Assembly: GCF_000631985.1 (NCBI RefSeq)
Contig: NZ_JFYN01000034.1
Span: forward strand, 124,001 to 188,000
DNA length: 64,000 nucleotides
Direction: 5' to 3'
Source of the DNA: Pseudomonas sp. RIT288
GTDB lineage: Bacteria > Pseudomonadota > Gammaproteobacteria > Pseudomonadales > Pseudomonadaceae
Positions 23,685 through 32,945 of this stretch are shown piece by piece. The notes beneath the pieces were generated by a model. It searched no databases and had not been told where the DNA came from. It worked only from the letters and a program-made list of their open reading frames with translations. The position numbers and the translations under genes were made by a program. The first letter of the stretch is position 1; the number at the start of each line of letters is the position of its first letter.

Positions 23685-24171
23685 TTATCCACAGTCCCTT
23701 CCACAGTTTCCGGGGGCAAGTGCAAACGCGCAAAGCCGCGCCACACAAGGCTTTGCGCGGAAAATAGAAAGTTTTTTGCTTGACCCTGAAGCAGCTGTTG
23801 TGCGGGAGATGGCATTTTGCACGACTGGCCGGTCAGCGCAGTGATTGCGCGAGGCCAGTAATTACGGCACTCAGCGCGGTCTTTCCAGAGTTTAGTCACA
23901 GACTTATCCACAGGGTTGTTCACATCGGATGGTCACTACAGCGCAACCTAGAAAAATATTGACAACAGCGTCTTCAGCCCGCGCAAAAACGCCTGATCAA
24001 AAATCAACCGCCAGCCTGAAAGCCACGGTTAACAAGGGCTGCAGCCAGCTACTCCCACGTTATTCACAGCCAGCTCCACAGCAAACGGGGACAAGTCAAA
24101 ACTGTGGAAAAACAGCCATTTGCAGCGTCTATATGTCGCGCTTTGGCAGCTATGGGAATTTGTTTTCCACA
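23685..24171. other. Cluster of five DnaA boxes in a gene-free region
   Basis: Sites matching the DnaA consensus TTWTNCACA exactly are at 23685-23693 and 23904-23912 (both TTATCCACA), 24060-24068 (TTATTCACA), 24103-24111 (TTTTCCACA on the minus strand) and 24163-24171 (TTTTCCACA). Near-matches lie at 23892-23900 and 23917-23925. About 0.01 exact sites would be expected by chance in 490 bases at this GC content. The whole stretch 23606-24208 has no ORF I would accept as a gene. The chromosomal origin of Pseudomonas is next to dnaA/rpmH, not here, so a DnaA-titrating or reactivating locus (datA or DARS type) is the simplest idea. Confidence 0.55.
23727..23759. other. Perfect 11-bp hairpin
   Basis: CGCGCAAAGCC (23727-23737) is mirrored exactly by GGCTTTGCGCG (23749-23759) around an 11-base loop, and a T6 run follows 11 bases later. 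It could be a terminator of a small transcript or a binding site. It is unlike the REP families of the window. Confidence 0.5.
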
Positions 24172-24208
24172 ATTTCAGAATGTGCTTGATGTTCTGGCTT
24201 GATTGCAT

Positions 24209-24241
24209 GTAGGAGCTGCCGAACCTTCGGCAGCTCCTACA
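24209..24241. repeat. Minimal type B REP hairpin
   Basis: TGTAGGAGCTGCCGAA directly joined to its inverse TTCGGCAGCTCCTACA, with no spacer. It looks like a REPIN that has lost its centre. Confidence 0.75.
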
Positions 24242-24267
24242 TTGGAATTCATGGTGGACTTGAGAAG

Positions 24268-24300
24268 TAAAAAAGCCCCGGGACTCGCGTCGCCGGGGCT
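24268..24300 (-). terminator. Terminator of the liv operon
   Basis: On the minus strand AGCCCCGGCGA-CGCGAG-TCCCGGGGCT is followed by TTTTTTA, 20 bases after the livF stop. Confidence 0.85.
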
Positions 24301-24319
24301 GTGCATGACAACGATTGAA

Positions 24320-25036
24320 TCAGTGCCCGCCCAGATAAGCGTTACGCACCTCCTCATTCACCAACAACTCCTTGCCGGTACCGGTCAGGCGTATTTCGCC
24401 GTTGACCATCACATACGCCCGATCCGACAGCTTCAGCGCATGGTTGGCGTTCTGCTCGACGAGGAAAATGGTCATGCCGGTTTTCGCCAGTTCACGCAGG
24501 GTGGCGAAGATCTGTTTCACCACGATCGGCGCCAGGCCCAGGCTCGGCTCATCGAGCAACAACAGCTTCGGCCGACTCATCAGGGCGCGGGCAATAGCGA
24601 GCATCTGCTGCTCGCCGCCGGACATGGTCATCGCCCGCTGAGTGCGGCGCTCTTCGAGCCGCGGGAACAGCTCGAACATGCGCTGCATGTCCTCCTTGGC
24701 GTACTTGTCGCCAATCGGGATGGTGCCCATCAGCAGGTTCTCCTCGACGGTCATGTCGGGGAACACCCGCCGCCCTTCCGGCGACTGCGCGATGCCGTTG
24801 GAGGCAATGTAGTGCGAGGACTTGTGGGTGATGTCGACGCCTTGGTAGAGGATCTGCCCACCCGCCGCACGCGGCTGGCCGAAGATCGACATCAGCAGCG
24901 TCGATTTACCCGCGCCGTTGGAGCCGATCAGGCTGACGGTCTCGCCTTCATTGATCTGCAGCGACACGCCTTTGAGGGCCTGGATCGGGCCGTAGAACAC
25001 GTCCAGGTCTTTGAGTTCGAGGATCGGTTTGCTCAT
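24320..25036 (-). CDS. livF: Branched-chain amino acid ABC transporter ATPase LivF
   Basis: A 238-residue ABC ATPase that powers high-affinity uptake of leucine, isoleucine and valine with LivG. Walker A is GSNGAGKSTLLMS, the signature is MSGGEQQMLAIARALM, and Walker B is LLLLDEPSLGLAP. The length and the FPRLEERRTQRAMTMSGGE segment are typical of LivF/BraG. Its start overlaps the livG stop by four bases (ATGA), so it is translated from the same message, and it is the last gene of the operon. Confidence 0.96.
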   Translation of the reverse strand: MSKPILELKDLDVFYGPIQALKGVSLQINEGETVSLIGSNGAGKSTLLMSIFGQPRAAGGQILYQGVDITHKSSHYIASNGIAQSPEGRRVFPDMTVEENLLMGTIPIGDKYAKEDMQRMFELFPRLEERRTQRAMTMSGGEQQMLAIARALMSRPKLLLLDEPSLGLAPIVVKQIFATLRELAKTGMTIFLVEQNANHALKLSDRAYVMVNGEIRLTGTGKELLVNEEVRNAYLGGH

Positions 25037-25905
25037 ACCAGCTCCTCTTCGTCGGCGCCCAGGTAGGCGGCAATCACTTTCGGATCGTTGCGGATCGCGT
25101 CGGGCCCGCCTTCGGCGATGACCACGCCGTGATCCAGCACCACGATGTGGTCGGAAATGCTCATGACCATGCCCATGTCGTGTTCGATCAGCACCACGGT
25201 CAGATCATGCTCGTCGCGCAGCAGCCGGATCATCGCGCTCAGCGCTTCGGTTTCCTGAGGGTTGAGGCCGGCGGCCGGTTCGTCGAGACAGATGATCTGC
25301 GGCCGTGTGCACATGGCCCGGGCGATCTCCAGACGGCGTTGCTGGCCGTAGGACAGTTCACCGGCCAGACGGTTGGCGCAGTCCACCAGATCGACCACTT
25401 CCAGCCAGTAGAACGCGCAGTCCAGCGCATCGCTTTCGGCCTTGCGGTAGCCCTTGGTGTTGAGGATGCCGGCGAGCATGTTGCGGTTGACCCACATGTG
25501 CTGCGCCACCAGCAGGTTTTCCAGCACCGACATTTCCTTGAACAGGCGAATGTTCTGGAACGTCCGGGCCAGGCCGGCGCGGTTCACCAGGTGGGTGCCG
25601 CCGAACATCTTGTAGTACAGGCGACTGAGGAAGCTTTTCGGCGACACAAAGTCGGTCGGCTTGAACGACTCGCCCAGCAGCTGGATGACGTTGGTCTGCT
25701 TGCCGCGCACGTTGAGTTCGATCTTGCCGCCAGAGGCCTTGTAGAACCCGGTCAGGCAGTTGAACACCGTGGTCTTGCCGGCGCCGTTGGGGCCGATCAG
25801 GGCGAAGATCGAGTTGCGTTTGACCTTGAGGCTGACATCGCTCAGGGCCTTGATGCCACCGAAGTGCATCATCAGTTTTTCCACAGAGAGTACGACTTCA
25901 CTCAT
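25033..25905 (-). CDS. livG: Branched-chain amino acid ABC transporter ATPase LivG
   Basis: A 290-residue ABC ATPase. Walker A is GPNGAGKTTVFNCLTGFY, the signature LSYGQQRRLEIARAMC and Walker B IICLDEPAAGLNPQE. It is longer than LivF because of the insert VSPKSFLSRLYYKMFGGTHLV between Walker A and the Q loop, as in other LivG/BraF proteins. It overlaps livM upstream and livF downstream by four bases each. Confidence 0.96.
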   Translation of the reverse strand: MSEVVLSVEKLMMHFGGIKALSDVSLKVKRNSIFALIGPNGAGKTTVFNCLTGFYKASGGKIELNVRGKQTNVIQLLGESFKPTDFVSPKSFLSRLYYKMFGGTHLVNRAGLARTFQNIRLFKEMSVLENLLVAQHMWVNRNMLAGILNTKGYRKAESDALDCAFYWLEVVDLVDCANRLAGELSYGQQRRLEIARAMCTRPQIICLDEPAAGLNPQETEALSAMIRLLRDEHDLTVVLIEHDMGMVMSISDHIVVLDHGVVIAEGGPDAIRNDPKVIAAYLGADEEELV

Positions 25906-27203
25906 GGCGCAGTCCTCTCATAGTGAATGGCACCTTTGCGTGGAGTGACCCCGGTACGGCTGATGCGAATCAGCCCTCGTGGTCGCCAGATCATCATCAA
26001 CACCATCAGGATGCCGAACAGCAGCACGCGATATTCAGCGAAGCCGCGCAGCAGTTCCGGAGCAACCGTCAACACGAATGCCGCAATCACCACGCCGATG
26101 GTCGAGCCCATACCGCCGAGCACGACGATGGCGAGGATCAGCGCCGATTCGAAGAAGGTGAACGAGGTCGGGTTGACGAAGCCCTGGTAGGTGGCGAAAA
26201 ACACCCCGGCCAGGCCCGCGGTCGATGCACCGATGGTGAACGCCGAAAGCTTGACCAGTACGTGGTTGAGGCCCATCGAGCGGCAGGCGATTTCATCTTC
26301 GCGCAGGGCTTCCCAAGCGCGACCCACCGGCATTTTCACCAGACGATGTTTGATGTACAGCACGGCCAGTACCACCAGGAACAACACCGTGTAGATGAAG
26401 TAATACTTCACGTCCGGGTTGTAGGCGATGCCGAAGAACTCATGGAACGGCACCCCGCCATCCTTGGCCCGCTTGCCTAACTCCAGACCGAAGAAGGTCG
26501 GCAGCGGCGCCGGCATGCCGTTGGGACCGCCGGTCAGCGACAGCCAGTTGTTGAGGATCAGGCGAATGATTTCACCGAAGCCCAGGGTCACGATTGCCAG
26601 ATAGTCGCCGTGCAGACGCAGCACCGGGAAACCGAGGATGCAGCCGGCCAAACCGGCAGTGATTGCCGCCAGTGGCAATACGGTCCAGAAGCCCAGCCCC
26701 AGATATTGATAACCGAGCGCGAGACCGTAGGCACCGATGGCGTAGAACGCCACGTAACCGAGATCGAGCAGACCGGCGAGGCCGACCACAATGTTCAGCC
26801 CCAGACCCAGCAGCACGTAGATCAGCCCGAGGATGACCACGCCCAGCAGGTACGAGTTGGAGACAAACGGCACGATGGCCGCGAGCACGATCAGCAGCGG
26901 AATGATCCAGCGCAGGCGTGATTTGTGATCGGCAGGCAGCACATGTACACCGGAACCGGTGCTCTCGAATCCGTCGAGAATCTTCAGGCCCTTGGGCGTC
27001 TGCAGAAACAGGCTCAAGGCAAAGCGGCCGATCATCACAATGCCGATAAGCCACGCCACGCGGGTCGGTTCAAGGTTGAAGCTATAGCCTTCGAGCACGA
27101 CGCCGACAATCGGACCGAACACGATCAGGGCAATCAGGCCGGCCAGAATCGCCTCAACCAGGCTTTTTTTGATATCGATATTTTTTTGAGTGGTTGAAGA
27201 CAT
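25902..27203 (-). CDS. livM: Branched-chain amino acid ABC transporter permease LivM
   Basis: A 433-residue inner membrane permease with about ten spans, of the length of E. coli LivM. The core begins near residue 105 with YVLLGLGLNIVVGLAGLLDLGYVAFYAIGAY, the permease signature, and the ATPase-contact loop is LREDEIACRSMGLN. The N-terminal 100 residues contain extra spans and a polar linker as usual for LivM. It starts three bases after the livH stop and is coupled to livG by an ATGA overlap. Confidence 0.95.
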   Translation of the reverse strand: MSSTTQKNIDIKKSLVEAILAGLIALIVFGPIVGVVLEGYSFNLEPTRVAWLIGIVMIGRFALSLFLQTPKGLKILDGFESTGSGVHVLPADHKSRLRWIIPLLIVLAAIVPFVSNSYLLGVVILGLIYVLLGLGLNIVVGLAGLLDLGYVAFYAIGAYGLALGYQYLGLGFWTVLPLAAITAGLAGCILGFPVLRLHGDYLAIVTLGFGEIIRLILNNWLSLTGGPNGMPAPLPTFFGLELGKRAKDGGVPFHEFFGIAYNPDVKYYFIYTVLFLVVLAVLYIKHRLVKMPVGRAWEALREDEIACRSMGLNHVLVKLSAFTIGASTAGLAGVFFATYQGFVNPTSFTFFESALILAIVVLGGMGSTIGVVIAAFVLTVAPELLRGFAEYRVLLFGILMVLMMIWRPRGLIRISRTGVTPRKGAIHYERTAP

Positions 27204-27206
27204 CGC

Positions 27207-28121
<915 letters not shown>

Positions 28122-28234
28122 AACGCAATCTCACGCAATGAGAACCTGCCCACCGGAGCGGGCGGTTCTTCTAGGAAAAATACAGATTTACGTCGGAGCA
28201 ATGCAGACACGCTCAGCCCATCACCACCGCCCCT

Positions 28235-28324
28235 TGTAGGAGTGAGCCTGCTCGCGATAGCGGGTTAACATTCAACACATGTGTTGCGTGTAACTCCGTC
28301 ATCGCGAGCAGGCTCACTCCTACA
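28235..28324. repeat. REPIN (type C variant) between livK and livH
   Basis: TGTAGGAGTGAGCCTGCTCG and its inverse. It lies inside the liv operon, between the binding protein and the permease genes, where hairpins are known in other bacteria to protect the upstream mRNA from 3' decay. Confidence 0.8.
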
Positions 28325-28359
28325 ATGGAACCGAGGGAATCAACCGATCGCGTCAGCCC

Positions 28360-29493
28360 TTACTTCTGTTTTTCCAGCTGATGGTATTTGCCGCTCGCGT
28401 CCCACTGGTAAACCACGTAGTCGGACACCTTCAGGTCGCCTTTCTTGTCCCAGGCTTTCTCGCCCATGACGGTTTTTACCGGGTTGGCCTTGAGCCACTC
28501 GGCGGCTTTTTCGCCACTGTTGGACTTGGCGCCATTGAAGGCAGCCGCCAGGGTCTGAACCGAAGCGTAGGCGTACAGGGTGTAGCCTTCAGGCTCGGTG
28601 CCGGCCTTGCGGAACGCGTCCACTACGGTCTTGCTGTCTGGCAGCAGGCGTGGGTCGGCGCCAAAGGTCATCAGCACGCCGTCGACGTATTGCGGGCCGC
28701 CGGCGGTGGTCACCAGTTCGTCGGTAACGATGCCGTCGTCAGACATGAACTTCACGTCTTTCAGGCCTTCGGTGCGCAGTTGCTTGACCAGTGGACCGGC
28801 TTCCGGGTGCAGACCGCCGAAGTACACGACGTCGGCGCCCGCCGCGCGGATTTTGGTGACCAGGGCGCTGAAGTCTTTCTCGCCACGGGTCAGACCTTCG
28901 TAGATCACCGGGGTCACGCCGCGCTTGATCAACTGGGCCTTGGTCGCATCGGCCAGGCCTTGACCGTAGGTGTCCTTGTCGTGGATCACCGCGACTTTCT
29001 TGCCCTTGAGCACGTCGACGATGTAGTCGCCGGCCACAATGCCCTGCTGGTCGTCACGCCCGCACATACGGAACATCGCGCTCAGACCGCGCTCCGTCAC
29101 CTGCGGGTTGGTAGAACCCGGGGTGATCGCGATAACGCCGGCTTCGTCGTAGATTTCCGAGGCTGGAATGGTGGAAGAGGAGCAGAAGTGACCGACCACG
29201 CCGGCGACTTTCTGGTTGACCAGATCCTTGGCAACCGTCACCGCCTGCTTCGGTTCGCAGGCATCATCGCCCTTGACCAGTACGATTTTCTCGCCGTTGA
29301 CGCCGCCCGCCGCGTTGACCGCGTCCGCCGCTGCCTGTGCCCCCTTCATGTACTGCTCGCCAAATGCCGCGTTGGCGCCAGTCATTGGACCCGCTACACC
29401 GATTTTCACATCAGCTTGAGCAAACGCAGAAACACCCAACGCAGTAGCCACTGCGAGGGCCAGAAAGCCTTTCTTGTAAAACGTCTGGGACAT
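28360..29493 (-). CDS. livK: Branched-chain amino acid binding protein LivK/BraC
   Basis: A 377-residue periplasmic binding protein. The signal peptide is MSQTFYKKGFLALAVATALG through SAFAQA, cut before DVKIGVAGPMTGANAAFG, the standard start of Leu/Ile/Val-binding proteins. Two cysteines in KGDDACEPKQAV and VGHFCSSSTIPAS form the usual disulfide and amino acid contact region. The start at 29493 follows TTGGAGCACCACCTC; the ORF upstream of it is the leader. It heads the liv operon and is preceded by a structured control region. Confidence 0.95.
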   Translation of the reverse strand: MSQTFYKKGFLALAVATALGVSAFAQADVKIGVAGPMTGANAAFGEQYMKGAQAAADAVNAAGGVNGEKIVLVKGDDACEPKQAVTVAKDLVNQKVAGVVGHFCSSSTIPASEIYDEAGVIAITPGSTNPQVTERGLSAMFRMCGRDDQQGIVAGDYIVDVLKGKKVAVIHDKDTYGQGLADATKAQLIKRGVTPVIYEGLTRGEKDFSALVTKIRAAGADVVYFGGLHPEAGPLVKQLRTEGLKDVKFMSDDGIVTDELVTTAGGPQYVDGVLMTFGADPRLLPDSKTVVDAFRKAGTEPEGYTLYAYASVQTLAAAFNGAKSNSGEKAAEWLKANPVKTVMGEKAWDKKGDLKVSDYVVYQWDASGKYHQLEKQK

Positions 29494-29711
29494 GAGGTGG
29501 TGCTCCAAGGTTTTTTTTAGTTGGCACTGCGACTTCACTTCACTGAATGCTCTGAGCAAGCGCCGTGCCATCGGTTTTTTATTCTTCAAAAAGTCGCTGC
29601 TTTCTTGTTATTTCGACTGTTTCGTTCCCATTTTCATTGGGCGTGCAACCGTCTAAACCGCGGAAGGTGAAACCCTTTTAAATCTGAGGCGCAACCCGCT
29701 TGCGCCATCAT

Positions 29712-29728
29712 TGCAACCGCGGCACCAA
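29712..29728 (-). promoter_or_regulatory. Candidate sigma-54 promoter of livK
   Basis: On the minus strand TTGGTGCCGCGGTTGCA has the required GG-N10-GC pair and matches 9 of 13 consensus positions (TTGG, C and TTGCA). The start point would be near 29700, about 205 bases before livK. It is weaker than the ureE promoter. Confidence 0.4.
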
Positions 29729-29741
29729 ACGACGTGCAACC

Positions 29742-29815
29742 AGCCTGTAACAGCTCGCGTCACCGAACTGCACACTGCTGGTGCGGGACTGCTACAACCC
29801 GCACCATTACAGGCT
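29742..29815. promoter_or_regulatory. Structured palindromic region with NtrC-like site upstream of livK
   Basis: AGCCTGTAA (29742-29750) pairs with TTACAGGCT (29807-29815) and encloses GGTGCGGG (29780-29787) paired with CCCGCACC (29798-29805). TGCACA-CTGCT-GGTGCG (29769-29785) matches the NtrC consensus TGCACC-N5-GGTGCA at 10 of 12 positions and sits about 77 bases before the predicted start point. It could be an enhancer, an operator or part of a structured RNA. Confidence 0.45.
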
Positions 29816-29861
29816 AGTCGCTACGCCGAAAAGCGCCGCGTCAAGCAACATATTTCAACAC

Positions 29862-31145
29862 TCAAATCACGATGCGCAGGCACTGGCCCGCGTGATACAG
29901 CGAGAACCCGGCCTCGTACAGGCAACTGCGCAAACCGACACCGGCCAAGGGCTGCATCGGTGCGAAGGGGATCGGCAGAGCTTGAGGATTTGCGTCACAC
30001 AGGTAGTCGGCGAAGGCTTTGCCGACCACGGTGCCGGTGGTCACGCCGCGACCGTTGTAACCGGTGACTGCCACCAGTCCGGGCGCCGGTTCGAACAGGC
30101 GCATCAGGTGATCGGGGGTGAAGGCGATGCGTCCGGTCCAGGTGCATTCCCATTCCACCGGTTTCAGATGGGGGAAGTAATGCTGCTGCACCCGGTCGGC
30201 CCAGGCCTTGAGGAACCACGTCGGTTTCTGATTGCCATTGCCCAGACTGCCGAGCAACAACCGGCCGTCCTTGTCGCGGCGAATACTGCTCAGCACCTGT
30301 CGCGTGTCCCACGAGCCCTGCCCGCCGGGGAGGATGTCATGGGCGGCGTCTTCGGTCAGCGGCACCGAAGCGACCTGATAGTAGTAACCGGGGAAGAAGT
30401 TGCGCTTGAGTTCGGTCCAGTCGCCCTCGGTGTAGGCGTTGGAGGCAATCACCACTTGCTCGGCGAGCACCGAACCGTGCTCGGTCTGCACTGACCATTG
30501 CTGGCCTACGCGCTCGAGACGCGTCACTGGCGAATGATCAAACATCTGCCCGCCCAGGCCTTTCACCGCGTTGGCCAGTCCGGTGACATAGGCCATCGGG
30601 TTGAGCGTACCGGCGCGGCGGTCGAGCAGTGCGGCGGCGATCTTCTGCGTGCCGGTGGCTTGCTCGCAGGCCTTGCCGGTGAGCAGCTCGACCGGCGCGC
30701 CGCGACGTTTCCATTGTTGCTCGCGACTGCGCAGATCCGCTTCGCCCTTGGCGTTGTGCGCCATGTGCAGGGTGCCTTCGCGACGCAACTGGCAATCAAT
30801 GTTGTATTTATCCACAAGGCTGAACACCAGCGCCGGCGCCGCCCCGAGCATGCGGTTGAGCTGACTGCCGACCGTTTCGCCGAATCCGGCCTCGATCTCG
30901 TCCGGCGGGATCCACATGCCGGCGTTGACCAGCCCGACGTTGCGCCCGGAACCTCCGTGCCCGGCACGATGCGCTTCGAGCACGCAGACGCTTTTGCCTT
31001 TTTCCAACAGATGCAGCGCCGCCGACAACCCGGTAAACCCGGCGCCGATCACGCAGACATCGACTTTGACCTCACCTCGCAGCGCGGTGTTATCCGGGCG
31101 CTGCGGCGTGAGCGTTTCCCACAGACATTCTTCGCGTAACGGCAT
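29862..31145 (-). CDS. amaA: L-pipecolate oxidase AmaA (FAD-dependent)
   Basis: A 427-residue DAO-type flavoprotein. The FAD dinucleotide fold is VDVCVIGAGFTGLSAALHLL, and HRAGHGGSGRNVGLVNAGMW and the C-terminal TGYNGRGVTTGTVVGKAFAD are typical of the amine-oxidising family. It sits beside amaB and a LysR gene, the arrangement that I remember from P. putida (PP_5257-5259), where AmaA oxidises L-pipecolate to piperideine-6-carboxylate in lysine breakdown. Length agrees with AmaA (about 428). Start 31145 follows TTGGAGTCTGGCA. The function is inferred from that comparison. Confidence 0.85.
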   Translation of the reverse strand: MPLREECLWETLTPQRPDNTALRGEVKVDVCVIGAGFTGLSAALHLLEKGKSVCVLEAHRAGHGGSGRNVGLVNAGMWIPPDEIEAGFGETVGSQLNRMLGAAPALVFSLVDKYNIDCQLRREGTLHMAHNAKGEADLRSREQQWKRRGAPVELLTGKACEQATGTQKIAAALLDRRAGTLNPMAYVTGLANAVKGLGGQMFDHSPVTRLERVGQQWSVQTEHGSVLAEQVVIASNAYTEGDWTELKRNFFPGYYYQVASVPLTEDAAHDILPGGQGSWDTRQVLSSIRRDKDGRLLLGSLGNGNQKPTWFLKAWADRVQQHYFPHLKPVEWECTWTGRIAFTPDHLMRLFEPAPGLVAVTGYNGRGVTTGTVVGKAFADYLCDANPQALPIPFAPMQPLAGVGLRSCLYEAGFSLYHAGQCLRIVI

Positions 31146-31185
31146 TGCCAGACTCCAACAGAAACCTAACAAACACTGCATACCC

Positions 31186-31275
31186 TGTGGGAGCGAGCCT
31201 GCTCGCGAAAGCGGTATATCAGCCAACATCTATGTCGCCTGACCCACTGCATTCGCGAGCAGGCTCGCTCCCACA
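31186..31275. repeat. REPIN (type C)
   Basis: TGTGGGAGCGAGCCTGCTCG and its inverse fill the gap between amaB and amaA, two genes on the same strand. Confidence 0.85.
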
Positions 31276-31291
31276 AGGGGATCTCCACCTG

Positions 31292-32782
31292 TCAATCGAA
31301 GGTAATGCCCTGCGCCAGTGGCAACTCCAGCGAGTAGTTCACGGTGTTGGTCTGGCGGCGCATGTACGCGCGCCAGGCGTCGGAGCCCGACTCACGACCG
31401 CCACCGGTCTCCTTCTCGCCACCAAACGCGCCGCCGATTTCCGCGCCGCTCGGGCCGATGTTGACGTTGGCGATGCCGCAGTCGCTGCCGACCGCCGACA
31501 TGAACTGCTCGGCCTCACGCACGTCGGTGGTGAAGATGCACGACGACAGGCCTTGGGGCACCGCATTGTTCAGGCGCAGCGCTTCCTGAAAGTCGCTGTA
31601 GCCGACCACGTAGAGGATCGGCGCGAAGGTTTCGCTGCAGACCACATCGCTCTGCTCCGGCATTTCGACAATGGCCGGCGAGACGTAGTAAGCGTTGGGG
31701 AACTGATCTTCGAGCTGACGCTTGCCGCCGAACACCCGACCGCCCTCACTCAGCGCCTGCTCCAGCGCGTCCTGCATGTTTTCGAAGCTGTGTTTGTCGA
31801 TCAACGGGCCGACCAGATTGCCTTCCAGCGGATGGCCGATGCGCACTTTCGCGTACGCAGCTTTGAGGCGGCTGACGATTTCTTCCTTCACCGACTCATG
31901 GGCAATCAGCCGCCGCAGGGTGGTGCAACGCTGCCCGGCGGTACCGACCGCACTGAACAGAATGGCGCGTACGGCCATGTCCAGGTCGGCGCTCGGGCCG
32001 AGGATCATCGCGTTGTTGCCGCCCAGTTCGAGAATGCTGCGGGCGAAACGCGCGGCGACTTTCGGCGCCACTTCGCGGCCCATGCGGGTGCTGCCGGTGG
32101 CGCTGATCAGCGCGACACGCGGGTCATCCACCAGCGCTTCGCCAGCGTCACGGCCACCGATGATCACTTGGCACAGGTGCGCCGGCGCATCGGTGAAATT
32201 CTTCACCACACGGTCGAACAGTGCCTGGCAGGCCAGTGCGGTCAGCGGGGTTTTCTCCGACGGTTTCCACACCACCGGGTTGCCGCAGACCAGCGCCAGC
32301 GTGGTGTTCCACGCCCACACCGCGACCGGGAAGTTGAACGCACTGATCACGCCGACCACGCCCAGCGGATGCCAGGTTTCCCGCATGTGGTGGCCCGGAC
32401 GCTCGGAGGCGATGGTCAAACCGTACAGCTGACGCGACAGGCCGACGGCGAAGTCGCAGATATCAATCATCTCCTGCACTTCACCAAGGCCTTCCTGAGT
32501 GATCTTGCCCGCTTCCCACGAGACCAGTTCACCGAGGTCAGCCTTGTATTCGCGCAGCACTTCGCCGAACTGACGCACCAGCTCGCCGCGACGCGGGGCC
32601 GGCACCTTGCGCCACTGCTCGAAAGCATGATCTGCGCGACTGATGTGCTGCTCGACTTCGGCCGGGCCTTCCCAGTTCACGGCGGCGATGCGGCTGCCGT
32701 CGATGGGCGAATGCACCGGCACTTTGCCGTTCTGGTACAGGGCCGGGTTCACACCAAGACGATCAAGCAATGCGGCAACCAT
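31292..32782 (-). CDS. amaB: Piperideine-6-carboxylate (aminoadipate semialdehyde) dehydrogenase AmaB
   Basis: A 496-residue aldehyde dehydrogenase of the ALDH7/antiquitin type. Key parts are SAFNFPVAVWAWNTTLALVCG (NAD fold), the general base in LELGGNNAMI, the catalytic cysteine in TAGQRCTTLRRL, and EIGGAFGGEKETGGGRESGSDAWRAYMRRQT, the antiquitin-like C-terminus. It makes 2-aminoadipate from the AmaA product, in the lysine D/L-pipecolate route. It is divergent from the LysR gene amaR and upstream of amaA on the same strand. Confidence 0.92.
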   Translation of the reverse strand: MVAALLDRLGVNPALYQNGKVPVHSPIDGSRIAAVNWEGPAEVEQHISRADHAFEQWRKVPAPRRGELVRQFGEVLREYKADLGELVSWEAGKITQEGLGEVQEMIDICDFAVGLSRQLYGLTIASERPGHHMRETWHPLGVVGVISAFNFPVAVWAWNTTLALVCGNPVVWKPSEKTPLTALACQALFDRVVKNFTDAPAHLCQVIIGGRDAGEALVDDPRVALISATGSTRMGREVAPKVAARFARSILELGGNNAMILGPSADLDMAVRAILFSAVGTAGQRCTTLRRLIAHESVKEEIVSRLKAAYAKVRIGHPLEGNLVGPLIDKHSFENMQDALEQALSEGGRVFGGKRQLEDQFPNAYYVSPAIVEMPEQSDVVCSETFAPILYVVGYSDFQEALRLNNAVPQGLSSCIFTTDVREAEQFMSAVGSDCGIANVNIGPSGAEIGGAFGGEKETGGGRESGSDAWRAYMRRQTNTVNYSLELPLAQGITFD

Positions 32783-32945
32783 GGGTCACTCCTCAAGCAA
32801 AAAACTGAATGTGTGCGGCCGAATGTTCACGACCGGGCAGGCCTTTAGTTGTAGCTTCCCGAGGGCAAGGCAACAAACGACCTTTACGCGAGATATCATT
32901 CCGTTTATTCATGCTGCGCACAGAAAGACAAGAAAAGGACCACCC

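Noticed and set aside
23629..24189. Short frames of 71 to 96 residues in the DnaA-box region
   Set aside because: No binding sites, no hydrophobic or domain pattern, and composition unlike neighbouring genes.
23606..24208. A chromosomal replication origin
   Set aside because: No dnaA, dnaN, rpmH or gidA nearby and no clear AT-rich unwinding element; a non-origin DnaA cluster fits better.
29711..30067. 118-residue plus-strand frame upstream of amaA 3' end
   Set aside because: It overlaps the amaA end in antisense and the palindromic control region; no start signal.
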